Positions 8,383 through 16,779 of a DNA stretch of 64,000 bases are shown here, piece after piece. Origin of the DNA: Aliidiomarina maris (GTDB taxonomy: Bacteria; Pseudomonadota; Gammaproteobacteria; Enterobacterales; Alteromonadaceae). A model generated the notes under the pieces. The model searched no databases, was not told the DNA's origin, and was given only the letters and a program-made list of their open reading frames with translations. Every line of letters begins with the position of its first letter. The stretch's first letter is position 1. The stretch covers positions 1 to 64,000 of the forward strand of contig NZ_PIPK01000013.1 in NCBI RefSeq assembly GCF_003987335.1. Direction: 5' to 3'. The position numbers and the translations under genes were made by a program.

Positions 8383-10518
8383 ATGCGGGCCAAGCAGCAC
8401 CCCATCCGTTTCTTTATGCGTGTTAGCACAGTCTTATGGCTCGGGTTGGCTATTCTGATTACCTCGGCAACAGCAGCGGAGGTGAATTCACCAACCCGCA
8501 GTCCAGTTGTGGAACAGCCCCACCTGGACGCCCAATTGCTGACTGAGCATAGCACTGTGGCCGCAGGCGAGTCGTTTTGGGTCTCGGTTAAACTGGTGCC
8601 TGAGCAAGGCTGGCATACCTACTGGATAAACCCCGGTGATTCTGGGCTCGCCACGCAAATTGAATGGCAACTGCCTGATGGCGTTGAAGTGGGGCCTATC
8701 GTTTGGCCCACGGCGGAAAAGTACCGCATTGGGCCGTTGGCAAACTATGGCTTTGAAGGCCCAACTTATCTATTACAACGCATCCACATTGCTGCTGACT
8801 ATAGCCACGACAGTCTTGAGCTATCCAATCGAGTCGATTGGCTGGTGTGCGAAGAATACTGTATTCCGGGCCATGCCGAGTTAAGCCTTCAGCTGCCGCT
8901 GGCTAACGAATCTGTGGTCGCTACCGACAATCAAGATAGCTTTGCCCAAGCCCGTAACAATCTGCCGGAGCCCGTTGAATGGCCGATTTTTTATGACGTT
9001 GACGGCAACACAGTCACCTTTATGGTGGAGCATGCCGACGCAGTGGCGATGGCAAATGACGGCGATTTCTATCTGTTCGCTGGCGCCGGTGAACTCGTCG
9101 AGCACGCAGAGCAGGGCCAGGTTGAGATATCCGATAACACCCTAATTGTACAACGCACGCGCAACGCCTATTACTACGGCGTCGATGGTGATTTCCCGGT
9201 TCAGTTGGTGAATTCGGAGCGCGCGGTTGAATTACGCGCGCGCCCGGTGGCCGAAAGTGGCATGCCAAGCGATAGCCGTCAAAGCAGCACTGGCTCGCCG
9301 CGCTTAGCCTTGGTATTAACCTTTGCGTTTCTGGGTGGTTTAATTTTAAACCTGATGCCATGCGTGTTTCCCGTACTGTCACTCAAAGCACTTGCGGTCG
9401 CGAACCATGCTGAACGCCGCCTTGCTGACAGCTTATGGTATAGCCTAGGTGTCATTGCTACCTTTGTTGCGATTGCTGCCCTACTCCTTGCGTTGCGCGC
9501 AAGCGGTGCTGCGTTAGGCTGGGGATTCCAGTTGCAAAGCCCTTGGTTGATAGCCCTCCTCGCATTATTATTTACGGCGATCGGCTTAAATTTAAGTGGG
9601 CTTTATCAAATGGCTACAAGTGTCAGCCGTCTCGGTAATATGGCATCCGGTTCGGCTCAATCAGGCGCTCGTCAAAGCTTTGCCACTGGGGTTTTGGCGG
9701 TGGTGATTGCCAGCCCCTGCACTGCGCCCTTCATGGGCGTTGCCCTGGGCTTCGCAATTGTGCAACCAGCGCCAATCGCGCTGCTGGTATTCGCGGTGCT
9801 GGGGCTTGGCCTAGCCTTCCCTTTCTTGCTGCTTGGTGTCATTCCAGGGGCAGCGCGCATTCTACCTAAGCCTGGCGCTTGGATGGACAGCTTTAAGCAG
9901 TGGATGGCAATTCCCATGTATTTGACCGTGGTTTGGTTGCTTTGGGTATTTACCCGTCAAGCTGGGGCGAACGCGCAGGCTATGCTGTTAGTTGCGCTGG
10001 TACTGATGGCTGCCAGCCTATGGCTGTATGGACGTCAACAAATGGGGTCGGGAAAGGCCGTTATCAACCGCATCGTATTACTGGTCATGTTATTACTAAC
10101 CGCTGCAAGTGGCTATGCGGCAATCGCATTACAAACCACATCAGGCACGTCAGCAGCGCAAGCACAAAACCAGCATTGGCAAGCTTGGTCACCAGATAGC
10201 CTACACTCGGCACGCGAACAAGGCCCTGTGTTTGTTAACATGACAGCAGACTGGTGTATCACTTGCCTGGCAAATGAGCGAGTGGCATTGAACACTGACA
10301 GCACACGAACCCTTTTTAACGACTACAATATAACCTACTTAAAAGGTGACTGGACCTTACAAGACCCAGCCATCACCGAGTATTTAGCACAATATGGACG
10401 CAACGGTGTGCCGCTGTATGTAATCTACTGGCCCGGCGAAGACCCCCAAGTGCTACCGCAGATTTTAACTAACAACTTGGTGCGCGAACGCATCCAGTTA
10501 CTCGCAGATCCCGTTTAA
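8383..10518 (+). CDS. DsbD-family thiol:disulfide interchange protein
   Basis: Moves electrons from the cytoplasm across the inner membrane to periplasmic thiol proteins. The order is: signal peptide (ends near ATAAEV), an N-terminal DsbD-like beta domain with a cysteine pair (LVCEEYCIPG), a transmembrane CcdA-like core with the two half-cysteine motifs MPCVFPVLSLK and SPCTAPFMGVA, and a C-terminal thioredoxin domain with WCITC (Cys625, Cys628) and a cis-proline loop GVP. At 711 residues with an extended N-terminal domain it resembles the ScsB-type branch more than classical DsbD. The redoxin gene 11 bp downstream is the likely partner. The start at 8383 is the first Met; an internal Met at residue 12 is also possible. 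Confidence 0.88.
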   Translation: MRAKQHPIRFFMRVSTVLWLGLAILITSATAAEVNSPTRSPVVEQPHLDAQLLTEHSTVAAGESFWVSVKLVPEQGWHTYWINPGDSGLATQIEWQLPDGVEVGPIVWPTAEKYRIGPLANYGFEGPTYLLQRIHIAADYSHDSLELSNRVDWLVCEEYCIPGHAELSLQLPLANESVVATDNQDSFAQARNNLPEPVEWPIFYDVDGNTVTFMVEHADAVAMANDGDFYLFAGAGELVEHAEQGQVEISDNTLIVQRTRNAYYYGVDGDFPVQLVNSERAVELRARPVAESGMPSDSRQSSTGSPRLALVLTFAFLGGLILNLMPCVFPVLSLKALAVANHAERRLADSLWYSLGVIATFVAIAALLLALRASGAALGWGFQLQSPWLIALLALLFTAIGLNLSGLYQMATSVSRLGNMASGSAQSGARQSFATGVLAVVIASPCTAPFMGVALGFAIVQPAPIALLVFAVLGLGLAFPFLLLGVIPGAARILPKPGAWMDSFKQWMAIPMYLTVVWLLWVFTRQAGANAQAMLLVALVLMAASLWLYGRQQMGSGKAVINRIVLLVMLLLTAASGYAAIALQTTSGTSAAQAQNQHWQAWSPDSLHSAREQGPVFVNMTADWCITCLANERVALNTDSTRTLFNDYNITYLKGDWTLQDPAITEYLAQYGRNGVPLYVIYWPGEDPQVLPQILTNNLVRERIQLLADPV

Positions 10519-10529
10519 GGAGAACTTGT

Positions 10530-11159
10530 ATGTTCACACGTAAATTAATCAAACGCCCAGTCGTTGCTGCTGTATTGGCTGCCTGCGCGTTCACGTTGAC
10601 CGCTCAGGCGGCTGAAATCGGTCAAGCAGCCCCTGATTTTCGTGTGGTGGATACCGCTGGTAATTACCACACATTGAGCGACTTTTCTGGTCAAACTGTG
10701 GTGCTGGAGTGGACCAATCACGACTGTCCTTTTGTGGTTAAGCATTATGCCACCAACAATATGCAAAGCCTGCAGCAAGAAATGACCGCAGAAGACGTTG
10801 CTTGGTTAACTGTGATTTCGTCCTACCCAGGCACTCAGGGCCATGTTAGCCCAGAGCAAGCAGACGAGCTGACGCGCAGCCGCGGTGCTGCACCAACTGC
10901 CGTGCTGCTTGACGAACAAGGGGATATGGGTCGTGCGTACTCTGCCCGTGTAACGCCGCACATGTATGTTATCGATGGTGACGGTGTGTTGCGTTATGCT
11001 GGTGGTATCGACTCAATTGCCAGCGCCAATCATGCCGACGTTGAGCGTGCTGACCCATACTTTGCGAATGCCGCGCGTGCGGTATTGGCAGGTGAAGAGG
11101 TTGAGCGCAGTGTCACTCGTCCATACGGCTGTACAATTAAGTACTCTGACGCCGACTAA
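10530..11159 (+). CDS. Exported redoxin (AhpC/TSA-like)
   Basis: A signal peptide (cleavage near TAQA|AEIG) is followed by a thioredoxin-fold redoxin domain: IGQAAPDFRVVDTAGNYHTL, then LEWTNHDCPFVVKHYATNNM with a single cysteine in DCPF(V)xKHY, and near the C-terminus PYGCTIKYSD with a second cysteine. This arrangement is typical of a periplasmic 'thioredoxin family/redoxin' group often encoded in Alteromonadales, rather than of a CxxC thioredoxin. A strong site (AAGGAG, 10518-10523) precedes ATG 10530, and the gene follows the DsbD-like gene by 11 bp, so the transmembrane reductase probably keeps it reduced. The substrate is unknown. Confidence 0.82.
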   Translation: MFTRKLIKRPVVAAVLAACAFTLTAQAAEIGQAAPDFRVVDTAGNYHTLSDFSGQTVVLEWTNHDCPFVVKHYATNNMQSLQQEMTAEDVAWLTVISSYPGTQGHVSPEQADELTRSRGAAPTAVLLDEQGDMGRAYSARVTPHMYVIDGDGVLRYAGGIDSIASANHADVERADPYFANAARAVLAGEEVERSVTRPYGCTIKYSDAD

Positions 11160-11174
11160 CCGCAAGGCGTTGAT

Positions 11175-11203
11175 AAAAAAAGGATGCCTTGGCATCCTTT
11201 TTT
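11175..11203. terminator. Bidirectional terminator
   Basis: A near-perfect palindrome: AAAAAAGGATGCC, a two-base loop, then GGCATCCTTTTTT. It is placed between the convergent redoxin and minE genes and has T-runs on both strands, so it can end both transcripts. Confidence 0.9.
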
Positions 11204-11215
11204 ATTGCGCTCGAT

Positions 11216-11476
11216 TTAATCATCATCAGGTAAGGTGACATTCAGCTCCAGCACCGACAAGTTGTCGTCAGTGTGCTCCAGGGTAATATTCACCATACTC
11301 GGGTCAGTATTAACGTACTTGGCTAACACCTGCAAAATATCGTTTTTCAGCTGCGGCAGGTAAGCAGGTAAGGCATCGCCTTGGCGCCGACGCTCAGCCA
11401 CAATAATTTGCAGCCGCTCCTTTGCGGTTGACGCGGTGGACGGCTTACTGGTGCGAAAAAAATCTAATAATGACAC
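11216..11476 (-). CDS. minE: Cell division topological specificity factor MinE
   Basis: An 86-residue protein beginning [20 protein letters not shown], with the amphipathic membrane-binding start and the MinD-binding segment [12 protein letters not shown], then the dimerising topological domain ([13 protein letters not shown]). MinE stimulates MinD ATPase and drives the pole-to-pole oscillation that keeps the FtsZ ring at mid-cell. Length and sequence are normal for gammaproteobacteria. It is the last gene of minC-minD-minE and starts four bases after the minD stop. Confidence 0.97.
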   Translation of the reverse strand: MSLLDFFRTSKPSTASTAKERLQIIVAERRRQGDALPAYLPQLKNDILQVLAKYVNTDPSMVNITLEHTDDNLSVLELNVTLPDDD

Positions 11477-11480
11477 TGCG

Positions 11481-12293
11481 CTACCCCCCGAATAAGCGTT
11501 TCAAGAAACCTTTCTTCTCCGCTTGCACAAAGCGCAGAGGACGTTCTTCACCAAGTAAGCGCGCTATCGTATCTTGATAGGCTAAGCCGGCATCGGCCTC
11601 GCTATCAAATACCACTGGCACGCCTTTATTCGAAGCATTCAACACCGCGCTGCTTTCAGGAATAACGCCCAATAAAGGAATACTTAAAATCTCCAGCACG
11701 TCCTCGACACTCAGCATTTCACCATCGACAACACGCTGTGGGTTGTATCGGGTCAGCAACAAATGTTGGCGTACAGGCTCCAAACCTTGTTCCGCACGGC
11801 GTGACTTGGCGTCTAATATGCCCAGGATACGATCCGAATCTCGCACCGACGATACTTCTGGGTTGGTGGTCACAATGGCTTCATCAGCAAAGTACAAGGC
11901 CATCAACGCACCATGTTCAATACCCGCAGGTGAATCGCAAATAATGTACTCAAAACCTTGCTCTTTGAGCTCAGTTAACACCGCTTCCACCCCGTCAAAG
12001 GTCAGCGCGTCTTTATCGCGGGTTTGCGATGCCGGCAAAATATATAAGTTCTCACAGCGCTTGTCTTTGATCAGCGCTTGCTTCAAGGTGGCCTCTTTGT
12101 TTAATACATTAACAAAGTCATACACCACACGGCGTTCACAGCCCAAAATTAAATCTAAATTACGCAGTCCAATATCAAAATCGATAACCGCTGTTTTCTT
12201 ACCTTGCAATGCCAAGCCTGAGGCAATCGCCGCACTTGACGTCGTCTTTCCGACCCCACCTTTGCCCGAGGTCACCACTATGATGCGAGCCAT
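11481..12293 (-). CDS. minD: Septum site-determining ATPase MinD
   Basis: A 270-residue ParA/MinD-type ATPase. The deviant Walker A motif GKGGVGKTT occupies residues 10-18, and the C-terminal amphipathic membrane-targeting helix ends in [11 protein letters not shown]. In its ATP form it binds the inner membrane, recruits MinC to block FtsZ assembly away from mid-cell, and is released by MinE. It lies between minC (24-bp gap) and minE in the usual order. Confidence 0.98.
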   Translation of the reverse strand: MARIIVVTSGKGGVGKTTSSAAIASGLALQGKKTAVIDFDIGLRNLDLILGCERRVVYDFVNVLNKEATLKQALIKDKRCENLYILPASQTRDKDALTFDGVEAVLTELKEQGFEYIICDSPAGIEHGALMALYFADEAIVTTNPEVSSVRDSDRILGILDAKSRRAEQGLEPVRQHLLLTRYNPQRVVDGEMLSVEDVLEILSIPLLGVIPESSAVLNASNKGVPVVFDSEADAGLAYQDTIARLLGEERPLRFVQAEKKGFLKRLFGG

Positions 12294-12317
12294 GATTGTT
12301 GTCCTATTTTGTTATTG

Positions 12318-13025
12318 TTAAATTTGTAAGGTTTCAATTTGTAACGCGTCTTGCGACCTGCTGATTAACGCAGGCTGCTGCCAATAGTCTGGCTCAATTT
12401 GGTCACTTAACCAATAGCTACCAGCGATAGAACATAGTTCAGCTTGCAAGTTGTGACAAATGATATGTGCTTCAGTGTCGCCCTGAGCACCCGCTATTGC
12501 CCTACCCCGTAACGCACCATAGACTTGCACCGAGCCATCCGCGATAACTTCAGCGCCGTTACTTACCGCGCCCAATACGATCAAATCGCGGTCGCGCGCA
12601 TAAATTTGCTGGCCTGAACGCACGGGTGTTTTAACTACCATAGCACTTTGACGTGCTGGCGTCTGCGCGTCCTTATTGGCATGACTGCTGGGTGCTTGTG
12701 ATGGTGTTGGCTGGCTAGTCGCAGCGCCACCTTGCATGGTTGCGAGCCCCGCGCCATGAATTTGAGCTTTTAACGCCTCATGTTGCCAACCAGTGACCCC
12801 AACAATGCGCATATCAAGGGCTTCAATGCCACGCTTTAACGTTTCAAAGTCGACTTGATGCTCACTGCCGTCCAATTGAACGACCAAAGGCGCGTAACGA
12901 AAAAAGTTAGGTGCCTGAGCAATTTTCGCCGCAAGATATTCAATGGCTTGCTCGGCATCTCGATTGTCTAACTGTAGAACCGACAGGGTAAAACTGCTTC
13001 CTTTGAGCGATGGTTGGCTGCTCAT
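12318..13025 (-). CDS. minC: Septum site-determining protein MinC
   Basis: A 235-residue inhibitor of FtsZ polymerisation. The N-terminal domain (residues 1-110: FTLSVLQLDN, IVGVTGWQHE) is followed by a Gln/Ser/Ala-rich linker (about 110-130) and the C-terminal beta-helix that binds MinD (VRSGQQIYARDRDLIVLGAV, GSVQVYGALRGRAIAGAQGD). First gene of the min operon. Its promoter should lie in the 244-bp gap to the histidine kinase gene, which holds an 11-bp phased repeat and a hairpin. Confidence 0.96.
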   Translation of the reverse strand: MSSQPSLKGSSFTLSVLQLDNRDAEQAIEYLAAKIAQAPNFFRYAPLVVQLDGSEHQVDFETLKRGIEALDMRIVGVTGWQHEALKAQIHGAGLATMQGGAATSQPTPSQAPSSHANKDAQTPARQSAMVVKTPVRSGQQIYARDRDLIVLGAVSNGAEVIADGSVQVYGALRGRAIAGAQGDTEAHIICHNLQAELCSIAGSYWLSDQIEPDYWQQPALISRSQDALQIETLQI

Positions 13026-13112
13026 GCTTTAATCATCTCCAAACGATGCTTGGCAGTGCGCCAAGCAGACAAACATGGTGGACAATCGCGCCCAGTTTGA
13101 AAAGCTTAAGTA

Positions 13113-13145
13113 TGCAAAAACATTGCAAAAACAATGCAAAGGGAA
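13113..13145. repeat. Three 11-bp phased repeats upstream of minC
   Basis: TGCAAAAACAT, TGCAAAAACAA and TGCAAAGGGAA begin at 13113, 13124 and 13135, an exact 11-bp period. They lie about 90-120 bp upstream of the minC start. Helically phased A-tracts of this kind can bend DNA or bind a protein on one face of the helix. Confidence 0.55.
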
Positions 13146-13154
13146 CGCTTGACA

Positions 13155-13180
13155 CGTTGCAGCTTAGCATAGCTGCAACG
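13155..13180. terminator. Perfect hairpin between cpxA-like and minC genes
   Basis: Ten-base arms CGTTGCAGCT (13155-13164) and AGCTGCAACG (13171-13180) flank TAGCAT. On the minus strand this lies 90 bp after the kinase stop and before minC. A T-rich but interrupted tract follows (CATTGTTTTTGC, about 20 bases on). It may end the two-component transcript or act as an operator for minC. Confidence 0.5.
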
Positions 13181-13269
13181 AGTAGGCAGAAGATATGTAA
13201 AAGATACCGCGTGTTTGCTGGTTTATACAGCAGTCACCGGATTAAAAAGTAGCAGATGTGGCGATTGAA

Positions 13270-14658
13270 TTAACGTTTTTGCGTTGTAGCTCTCGTCGTC
13301 GCTCTTAAAGGAATGCGCAGCCGCGCGCACAAACCTGAACCAGGTGCGTTATTTAGTTCGAGTACGCCATGGTGGACACACGCAGCCTGTGATGCAATCG
13401 CCAAGCCTAAACCAACACCCCCCGTGTCACGCCCACGGGCTTGGTCAGAACGATAAAAAGGCTGTGAAATACGCTCCAGATCTTGTGCTTCCACGCCAGG
13501 ACCGTCATCGCATACTTCAAATATCGCCATGCCTTGTTGCTCATACACGTGTAAGCTGACTTCTGACTTGGCATATTTGAATGCATTACGGACTAAGTTC
13601 TCCAGTGCCATCACGCACAAGCGGCGATTCAGCATCAAGGGCTGAGACAGCTCAATATGCTGTGAATACGTCAAGTTCAGCGCGTCTGCTTCAAAGCGCG
13701 CGTCATCTTCAAGCTCAACGAGTAGCGATTGAACATCTAGCGGCTCGAGCCCATAGTCAAATGGACGCGACTTGATTTCCGCCAATTGCAATAGCTGCTT
13801 GATCAGCTCATCTAACTTCTCCACCTCACTTTCAGCACGGTCGATATAGTTATCAATTTGCTCAGGCCCGGCAGAGCGCGCTAAAGCAAGCGCCATTTGC
13901 AAGCGGCTTAAGGGGGTTTTTAATTCATGGGAGATATCGGCACTCAAACGGTGCTGGCTTTTAATCAGTGAATCAAGCTGGTCAGCCATGCGGTCAAAGT
14001 TGTCGTATAGGGTCCCGAACTCATCATGTCGAAAATGCGGGCCAATGCGATAATCCATCTTGCCACACGCCAGCGAAGCAAAGCCGTCGGTAATCCGTTG
14101 CAGCGGTTTAACGATACTGCGATAAAACAGTAAACTCATGGTTAGGGTCGCAAGCAGTGCCAGCCCTAATGGGAACCAAGCGGGCAAACTACGAATCCTG
14201 TCAATTAAGCGCGGGTAACGTTCACGCCAAAATAACACCAACACATCACTGCCATCCGCTTGGGTCACCAACTGCGGACCCGTAATCACATGGTGCGAAG
14301 TCAACACATCAATTGGGCCTAATTGCCAATCATGGGCACTTAGGAACTCTTGACCAGCTTGGGGCAACTCGCTGGTACTGGCGATCAGCGCCCCATCTAA
14401 GCCATACACCGCCCAATCCATAAAGCGGTCATCACGCGACTTGGTGATGTATTCATCGGACGTATTCAGATACTCCACCAGCAAATTCGCCACCGCAGCT
14501 ATCGACTCGCGGTCTTTGCGGGGCAAACTGCGTTGCTCGGGCGCCACTGGAAACGTGTATGCCGCAACAGACGCAACTAAGTAAGAAATAAATAAGGTAA
14601 GCCAGAACCAGCCCAAGATTTTAAAGCCGAGTGTTCCAACGCGTAACTTGTCTAGCAT
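13270..14658 (-). CDS. Sensor histidine kinase, CpxA-like
   Basis: A 462-residue inner-membrane kinase: TM1 at about 12-33, a periplasmic sensory loop at 34-160, TM2 at 161-182, a HAMP linker, then a HisKA dimerisation domain with phospho-acceptor His244 in DISHELKTPLSRLQ. The ATPase domain shows the N-box (ENLVRNAFKYAK, near 354-360), the G1 box DDGPGV (384-389) and the G2 box GGVGLGLA (413-420). The H-box wording and the small periplasmic domain resemble CpxA, the envelope-stress sensor. Its start overlaps the response regulator end by seven bases, so the two are co-translated. The exact signal cannot be read from the sequence. Confidence 0.85.
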   Translation of the reverse strand: MLDKLRVGTLGFKILGWFWLTLFISYLVASVAAYTFPVAPEQRSLPRKDRESIAAVANLLVEYLNTSDEYITKSRDDRFMDWAVYGLDGALIASTSELPQAGQEFLSAHDWQLGPIDVLTSHHVITGPQLVTQADGSDVLVLFWRERYPRLIDRIRSLPAWFPLGLALLATLTMSLLFYRSIVKPLQRITDGFASLACGKMDYRIGPHFRHDEFGTLYDNFDRMADQLDSLIKSQHRLSADISHELKTPLSRLQMALALARSAGPEQIDNYIDRAESEVEKLDELIKQLLQLAEIKSRPFDYGLEPLDVQSLLVELEDDARFEADALNLTYSQHIELSQPLMLNRRLCVMALENLVRNAFKYAKSEVSLHVYEQQGMAIFEVCDDGPGVEAQDLERISQPFYRSDQARGRDTGGVGLGLAIASQAACVHHGVLELNNAPGSGLCARLRIPLRATTRATTQKR

Positions 14659-15356
14659 GTTAAACAGTACCCTTTGCCGCGAATCGCACGGATTTGCACG
14701 CGTTCGCTCAGTTGCGCGATCTTTTTGCGGATTTTACTCATATGGGTATCTATACTGCGATCAAAGGGGGTTAGACGCCGCCCCAGGCACTCAATCGAAA
14801 GCTGCTCTTTGCTGACCACCTCGCCTTGGTTCTGCGCAAGCTTGAGTAGCAACGCATATTCCATCCCCGTCAGCGACACCGGCATGTCCTGATGCAATAA
14901 GGTTCGAGAGGCTAGATTAAAGCTCAAGTCAGCAACCACCAAATGCGCCAGTTCATCGTGCTGTGTGTCCACCTTATGCTGTGCTCCGCCAAGTAATTGA
15001 GAGCGGCGCAATAACGCTTTCACGCGCGCCAACAACTCGCGGTGATTAAACGGCTTTTCTAGATAGTCATCAGCGCCTAATTCAAGGCCGACTATTTTAT
15101 CAAGATCGCCGCCGCGCGCGGAAATAATAATCACCGGCGTCGCCGCATGCTTGCGCAATGAACGCAGTACTTCGAGACCGTCGATACCTGGCAACATGAT
15201 ATCCAGTAACACTAAATCGAAATTTTGCTGGGTTAACAGATGAATCGCCCGCCGCCCGTCGGTGCAGCAGGTGACGTCAAATTGATTTATACGCAAATAC
15301 TCGCTAACTAACTCAGCCAGTTCTTTGTCGTCTTCTACAAGCAATAATTTGGTCAT
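14652..15356 (-). CDS. OmpR-family response regulator, CpxR-like
   Basis: A 234-residue DNA-binding regulator. The receiver domain has the acid pocket Asp9/Asp10, phospho-acceptor Asp52 (LLDIMLPGIDG), Ser79 and Lys101 (EKPF). The C-terminal winged helix includes LTGMEYALLLKLAQNQGEVV and DRSIDTHMSKIRKKI. It is first in the operon, overlapping the kinase gene by seven bases, and is divergent from a TetR gene across a 143-bp gap. Assignment to the Cpx branch rests on similarity of the partner kinase and is tentative. Confidence 0.87.
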   Translation of the reverse strand: MTKLLLVEDDKELAELVSEYLRINQFDVTCCTDGRRAIHLLTQQNFDLVLLDIMLPGIDGLEVLRSLRKHAATPVIIISARGGDLDKIVGLELGADDYLEKPFNHRELLARVKALLRRSQLLGGAQHKVDTQHDELAHLVVADLSFNLASRTLLHQDMPVSLTGMEYALLLKLAQNQGEVVSKEQLSIECLGRRLTPFDRSIDTHMSKIRKKIAQLSERVQIRAIRGKGYCLTC

Positions 15357-15432
15357 GAGCGGATGCTGACACCGTTAGTGAATAAAAAGAACAGCTTTTG
15401 CATAACTTAACGTTTCTCTACGTTGGGCACTT

Positions 15433-15438
15433 TATAAT
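15433..15438 (+). promoter_or_regulatory. Possible -10 element of the TetR gene
   Basis: TATAAT at 15433-15438, 62 bp upstream of the start at 15500. The -35 region at a 17-bp spacing is poor (acgttt), so an activator or an alternative spacing may be needed. Confidence 0.4.
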
Positions 15439-15499
15439 TCCATTCCTTGTTTGTCTATGCGTATCAATCTGCTGCACAACTGTGGAAAAGGAGTGACCC

Positions 15500-15979
15500 A
15501 TGACCGTCCAACATGCACCATCGCAAGTATCCAGAGGTGGCCGCCCGAGTCAGCGCCAAGCTATTTTGCAGCGCGCCATTGAGTTAGCTAAAACCTCCGG
15601 GCCTGAGAGCTTTACCCTTGATAGCCTATGCGAGTACGCCAAGATTTCAAAAGGTGGCATTTTATATCATTTCCCAAGTGTGCCACATTTAGTCAGCCAA
15701 ATGTTTAACCTATATTTGACTGAGCTCGGGGTTAGTGAGAGCACGCGAAAAACCGCCGCGTACCCTCGGTTAAGCTTGATGGAAGCCACCGCGCTGCTCA
15801 ATGATGCCCCGTTAGAGGCAAACTTTGAACGTTTGGTTGTGCATACCCTGTTTGCCAACCCAGAACAACTACCGTTTGCCGAGCCACTGCGTCGTGCCTA
15901 CCAGAACGCTGATTCAGCGACGATACAAGCGTTTGAGCAGGCCTGTGGCGCACGTCTGTTGCGGGTTATGTATCCCTAA
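15500..15979 (+). CDS. TetR-family transcriptional regulator
   Basis: A 159-residue protein with the N-terminal helix-turn-helix typical of TetR: RQAILQRAIELAK, then LDSLCEYAKISKGGILYHFP, preceded by a basic GGRPSQRQ stretch. The ligand-binding domain is short (family norm about 190-210 residues in total) and ends RLLRVMYP. The start ATG follows AAAAGGAG closely. It is followed after 140 bp by an NAD(P)-binding protein gene that may be its target, but no operator was identified. Ligand unknown. Confidence 0.8.
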   Translation: MTVQHAPSQVSRGGRPSQRQAILQRAIELAKTSGPESFTLDSLCEYAKISKGGILYHFPSVPHLVSQMFNLYLTELGVSESTRKTAAYPRLSLMEATALLNDAPLEANFERLVVHTLFANPEQLPFAEPLRRAYQNADSATIQAFEQACGARLLRVMYP

Positions 15980-16119
15980 CCTTGTTACTGGGCAGGCGTC
16001 ATTAGCAAAGGCTATCGCCACCATCGAGAAAAACCTGGCAAACTGCACTGACAGTCATGCACCGAGGGTCTAGCCTTATATGCACGTTTAATGATGCATA
16101 GATGAGAGAAGGAGTAGAC

Positions 16120-16764
16120 ATGAAAGTCGCAGTATTTGGTGCAAACGGGCAAATTGGACAACACGTTGTTGAGCTTTTGCAGCAACACCCGCAGCACAAA
16201 GCCGTCGCCTTGGTGCGTAAAGAAAAGCAGCTTGCGGTGCTTAACAAGCAAGGTATCGACGCACGCTTAATCGATTTGAGTGCGCAAGTTGATGAAATCT
16301 CGAAAGCACTGGTAGGTATTGATGCGGTGGTATTTAGCGCAGGTTCAGGTGGCGACACCGATGGTGACATGACACTGCGGATTGACTTAGACGGTGCTGT
16401 GAAAGCCATGGAAGCGGCGGAATTGGCTGGGGCAAAACGCTTTATCATGGTCAGCGCATTGCAAGCCCACAATCGTGAATTCTGGCACCCTGATTTAGTG
16501 CCCTACTACGCAGCAAAACATTATGCCGACCGCGAATTATTACGCTCAAACCTGGATTACACCATTATTCGACCGGGTTTATTAACCAACAATGCGAGTA
16601 CGGGTAACATTCACGCAAACGGCCAAATTACCGAGGGTGAAATTCCCCGCGAAGACGTGGCTAAAGTGATTGTGACAGCAATAGATAAGCCCAACACCAT
16701 TGGTAAAGCCTTTGATATGGTGTCGGGCGATACGCCTATCGAGCAAGCTATTGAAGCGTTGTAA
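16120..16764 (+). CDS. NAD(P)-binding atypical short-chain reductase (YwnB-like)
   Basis: A Rossmann-fold protein of 214 residues with the N-terminal dinucleotide motif GANGQIGQHVVELL right after the first strand (MKVAVF). It has an internal active-site-like stretch (YYAAKHYADRELLRSNLDYT) and the conserved RPGLLT segment. This is the NAD(P)H-binding atypical SDR group including YwnB and flavin-reductase-like proteins; the substrate is unknown. Start 16120 is preferred over 16102 because AGAAGGAG sits just ahead of it. The gene is convergent with prpF, only 15 bp away, with no obvious terminator. Confidence 0.78.
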   Translation: MKVAVFGANGQIGQHVVELLQQHPQHKAVALVRKEKQLAVLNKQGIDARLIDLSAQVDEISKALVGIDAVVFSAGSGGDTDGDMTLRIDLDGAVKAMEAAELAGAKRFIMVSALQAHNREFWHPDLVPYYAAKHYADRELLRSNLDYTIIRPGLLTNNASTGNIHANGQITEGEIPREDVAKVIVTAIDKPNTIGKAFDMVSGDTPIEQAIEAL

Positions 16765-16779
16765 ACCTGATTTATACGC

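Noticed and set aside
9020-9382. A 120-codon Arg/Pro-rich frame opposite the DsbD-like gene
   Set aside because: The reverse frame of a coding region; no ribosome site and an implausible amino-acid mix.
11743-12321. A 192-codon open frame on the plus strand opposite minD
   Set aside because: Antisense to a fully conserved gene, no ribosome site, and a composition typical of a shadow frame.
13010-13252. An 80-codon frame in the minC upstream region
   Set aside because: No ribosome site, and it crosses the hairpin and phased repeats; the region is better read as regulatory.
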